Source of the DNA: JAJPKK01 sp963747835
Lineage (GTDB): Bacteria > Pseudomonadota > Alphaproteobacteria > Rhizobiales > Xanthobacteraceae
Direction of reading: 5' to 3'
Assembly (NCBI GenBank): GCA_963747835.1
Contig: CAVVGO010000005.1
Span: 2,666,001-2,730,000 of the forward strand
Length of the DNA: 64,000 bases
Below are positions 62,077 to 64,000 of this stretch, in pieces (within the stretch, counting starts at the first letter, position 1; the number at the start of each line of letters is the position of its first letter). The position numbers and the translations under genes were made by a program. Under the pieces are notes generated by a model that had not been told where the DNA came from, did no database searches, and was given only the letters and a program-made list of their open reading frames with translations.

Positions 62077-62967
62077 TCAGATTCGCGTCCAGGCACAGAC
62101 CTGTGCGGGGAATTCGATTTGGCTGCGCGCCTCGACCGCGGCGGTTCTGAGACTGTTCTCCAGCGTGTCGATCGCCATCCCGTCGTTCGTCAAGATGCCC
62201 ATCTGGACGAGTTGCGGTTGGATGCTCCGCGCCGTTTCCGCGAGCCAGGAATAAAACGGTGAACTCGCGCCGCCGTCGATCGGGATTTCGCCAAAGAGCT
62301 TCGGAAGCGGCAGGCCGGCATCTGAAAAGTGTTCGATCAGTCGGCTGGCCGCATCCCGGCGCGGCACCGCCTCGCGAAAGGCCGACATGATCAAGTGTCC
62401 GATCGCATCGAAGCGCCAGACCGGGGGCGAGGAACTAACGTCTCCGTCGAACTTGACCTCGTGGAACGCGACGATGCCTCCCGGTCGAAGGAACCGTGCG
62501 GCTGTCCGGAGGAAGGCGACGGGATCGTCCTGATGGACCAATACGTATCTGCCGATTACGCCATCGAAAGGAGCAGCATCTCTGAAGCTTTCCAGCCCGA
62601 CCTCTTTGAACTCGACATTTCCAAACCCGCCCGTCGAGACCTGCTTTCGCGCCACGGCGATCGCCTGCGGGCTGCGATCGATGCCGACCACCGATCCGGT
62701 CGGCCCGACAAGATCGGCTGCGAGAATCGAGACGTCGCCGGCGCCGCACCCGATGTCGAGTACCCGCATTCCGGGGCCAATTCCTGCGGCCCGCAGGAGC
62801 CGCTCAGTGATGGGCCGCAGGATCGCGGCTTGACTCATCAGCCGCCGAATCTCCTCCGGCGAATGCCCCAGGATGTATTTGGCTTTCGGCAACTTGCCGT
62901 GATCGAGTTGTTGGCCGGATGTTGCCGCAGTAGGATTTCCGGTCGGATCGAGTGCAGTTGTCGGCAT
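62077..62967 (-). CDS. SAM-dependent methyltransferase
   Basis: A 296-residue class I methyltransferase. Motif I is VLDIGCGAGDVSILAADLVG at about 69-88. The acidic end of strand 2 is in VVGIDRSPQAIAVARKQ, and motif IV-V is APFDGVIGRYVLVHQDDPVA. The LRPGGIVAFHEV stretch is the usual post-motif. The N-terminus has YILGHSPEEIRRLMSQAAIL, as in UbiE/small-molecule methyltransferases. GGAG seven bases before ATG 62967 fixes the start. It lies between the FAD oxidase and cytochrome genes on the same strand. The methyl acceptor is unknown. Confidence 0.86.
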   Translation of the reverse strand: MPTTALDPTGNPTAATSGQQLDHGKLPKAKYILGHSPEEIRRLMSQAAILRPITERLLRAAGIGPGMRVLDIGCGAGDVSILAADLVGPTGSVVGIDRSPQAIAVARKQVSTGGFGNVEFKEVGLESFRDAAPFDGVIGRYVLVHQDDPVAFLRTAARFLRPGGIVAFHEVKFDGDVSSSPPVWRFDAIGHLIMSAFREAVPRRDAASRLIEHFSDAGLPLPKLFGEIPIDGGASSPFYSWLAETARSIQPQLVQMGILTNDGMAIDTLENSLRTAAVEARSQIEFPAQVCAWTRI

Positions 62968-63052
62968 TGATTTTCTCCATCTGTTGAAGCGCGACCAATT
63001 CGCGCCGGAGCCGGGATCGCAGGCGCGGCGCGCGGTGTCGCCGGAATGCGGG

Positions 63053-64000
63053 TCAGCTGAAATTGGAGGTCAGCACGCGGGCAGCGGGGCTGCGCACCGT
63101 CCTCGCAGGCAGCGGTATGGCGGACGAAAAGATGCCATTGGGATCGAAGCGCTGCTTCACGTCCTGCAGCCGCGTGAGGTTGCCCCCGTACGCCAGAGCG
63201 ATCCGGTCATGATCGTCGGGACCCAGCAGGTTGGGATAGCCTCCCGGCAGTGCGGCCGGCGCCAGGGTTCGAGACAGGGTCTGGGCCCAGCGGCGGTGAA
63301 TGTCGCCGTCGTCTGCGGACTCGGGTTCCCACGCCGCAATGATCTCGACGAGGAAATGCTCCCGGCGCAGGCCAAACGCAGTAGCTCCGACCGGAACCCT
63401 TGTGGCCGCGCCGTGGAAATGGTGCAGAGCGATGGCCGACAGCGGCGACGTCCTGGCGCTGCCGCCCGCGATGAGCGCGGTGATGGCATTGCGCGTGAGC
63501 TTGGGCAACCAGCGCGTCTCCACCGCGTAGTGGCGACCATTCACCACATGGGCGTCGAACAGGCCGAGCATCTCCGGGCAATTCATCGGGCCAACTTGAG
63601 CGAACAAAGGCGTGCCGAGACACTGCAGCGCCGCCACGGCCCTTTCGCCCTCCGTCGGCTCGCCGCTCCAGGTCGGGGCGAGGAACAGGACGGGGCTGCC
63701 GTCCGGTTTCGAGAGAACGCCCGCCATGACGCCGAGTTCGTCGGGGGCCGCGGTGGCTGCCACCGCATAGCCGCACAAGACCCGCTCGGCCTCGGACCAT
63801 GGAAACAAGATCAGCCCGGCCAGCAGCGTGCGGATCGGATGCAGCCGGATGCGCATGGAGATCACCACGCCGAAATTGCCGCCGCCGCCTCGCAGCGCCC
63901 AGAACAGATCGGCATTCTCCAAAGCGTCGGCGGTAACGAGACGGCCGTCGGCGAGAACCAGGTCGGCACCCAGCAAGTTGTCCAGCGCCAGACCATATCG
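63053..64000 (-). CDS. FAD-linked oxidoreductase, berberine-bridge-enzyme type (partial)
   Basis: The C-terminal 315 residues of a flavin oxidase; the gene is open through base 64000, so the FAD-binding N-terminal part lies outside. Visible are GADLVLADGRLVTADALENA and DLFWALRGGGGNFGVVISMR, the end of the FAD-binding domain with the GGGGNFG loop. A substrate domain follows, and the BBE C-terminus is NLLGPDDHDRIALAYGGNLT then LQDVKQRFDPNGIF. These enzymes oxidise alcohols, sugars or alkaloid-like substrates with O2. It is same-strand with the methyltransferase gene, 85 bases upstream. Confidence 0.9.
   Translation of the reverse strand, partial: RYGLALDNLLGADLVLADGRLVTADALENADLFWALRGGGGNFGVVISMRIRLHPIRTLLAGLILFPWSEAERVLCGYAVAATAAPDELGVMAGVLSKPDGSPVLFLAPTWSGEPTEGERAVAALQCLGTPLFAQVGPMNCPEMLGLFDAHVVNGRHYAVETRWLPKLTRNAITALIAGGSARTSPLSAIALHHFHGAATRVPVGATAFGLRREHFLVEIIAAWEPESADDGDIHRRWAQTLSRTLAPAALPGGYPNLLGPDDHDRIALAYGGNLTRLQDVKQRFDPNGIFSSAIPLPARTVRSPAARVLTSNFS

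Noticed and set aside
1..64000. Prophage, integrative element or tRNA/rRNA genes
   Set aside because: No integrase, phage structural gene, tRNA cloverleaf or rRNA sequence was recognised on either strand by reading; a tRNA-scan would settle this.

Overview
The window is about 64 kb of GC-rich DNA from an alphaproteobacterium of the order Hyphomicrobiales (Rhizobiales), most likely near Bradyrhizobium or the Xanthobacteraceae. The strongest clue is a very-long-chain lipid A acyl set (acpXL, fabZ, two ketosynthases, an alcohol-dehydrogenase-like gene, lpxXL), which is a hallmark of that order. Omp25-like porins, GLUG-repeat exoproteins, many Tat signals, and the inverted-repeat families (CCCGGAT..., GTAGGGTGGGC..., TCATGGTCGGG...) fit the same group. 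No rRNA, tRNA, CRISPR array, integrase or transposase was seen. Taxonomy is inference; gene content is read from the sequence.

Layout. 0-7 kb: a broken beta-propeller lactonase, a two-component pair (broken histidine kinase plus intact NarL-type regulator), a TonB-dependent receptor and an Omp25-like barrel. 7-17 kb: a two-partner secretion system whose 2771-residue TpsA carries two GLUG-repeat blocks and ends in a complete subtilisin (S8) domain; its TpsB transporter lies immediately upstream. 17-20.6 kb: a Tat-exported thiamine-diphosphate enzyme paired with a c-type cytochrome, and a His-rich RlpA. 20.8-31.1 kb: the lipid A acyl cluster, split by about 4.2 kb holding a D-Ala-D-Ala dipeptidase, an amidase, an NTF2-like protein, a DJ-1/PfpI relic and a GlxA-type regulator. 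31.2-35.7 kb: a GDSL esterase with adhesin-like repeats and a LuxR-type regulator flanked by matching palindromes. 36-41 kb: a Tat-exported acetamidase/formamidase, an AraC/SDR divergent pair, a GOLPH3-like protein and an orphan antitoxin with a fossil toxin tail.

41-60 kb is a nitrogen-compound catabolic island. It holds hydantoinase, hydantoin racemase and N-carbamoyl-D-amino acid hydrolase with a polar amino-acid ABC transporter. A DapA-like lyase, a deacetylase-family amidohydrolase and an amidase follow. After a VapBC and Fic pair come a second amidohydrolase, a lone molybdenum hydroxylase large subunit, an arylmalonate-decarboxylase/maleate-isomerase-like protein without the usual cysteines, and a UbiD-family decarboxylase. 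60.6-64 kb holds two cytochromes c, a methyltransferase and the start-truncated 3' part of a berberine-bridge-type FAD oxidase.

A general caveat: about ten genes carry frameshifts, concentrated at 0-2.2 kb, 21.3-24.1 kb and 31.4-33.8 kb, while most others are clean. Between breaks the protein sequence and catalytic motifs are well preserved, so uncorrected sequencing or assembly indels are as likely as real gene decay. These genes are annotated over their full reconstructed span.
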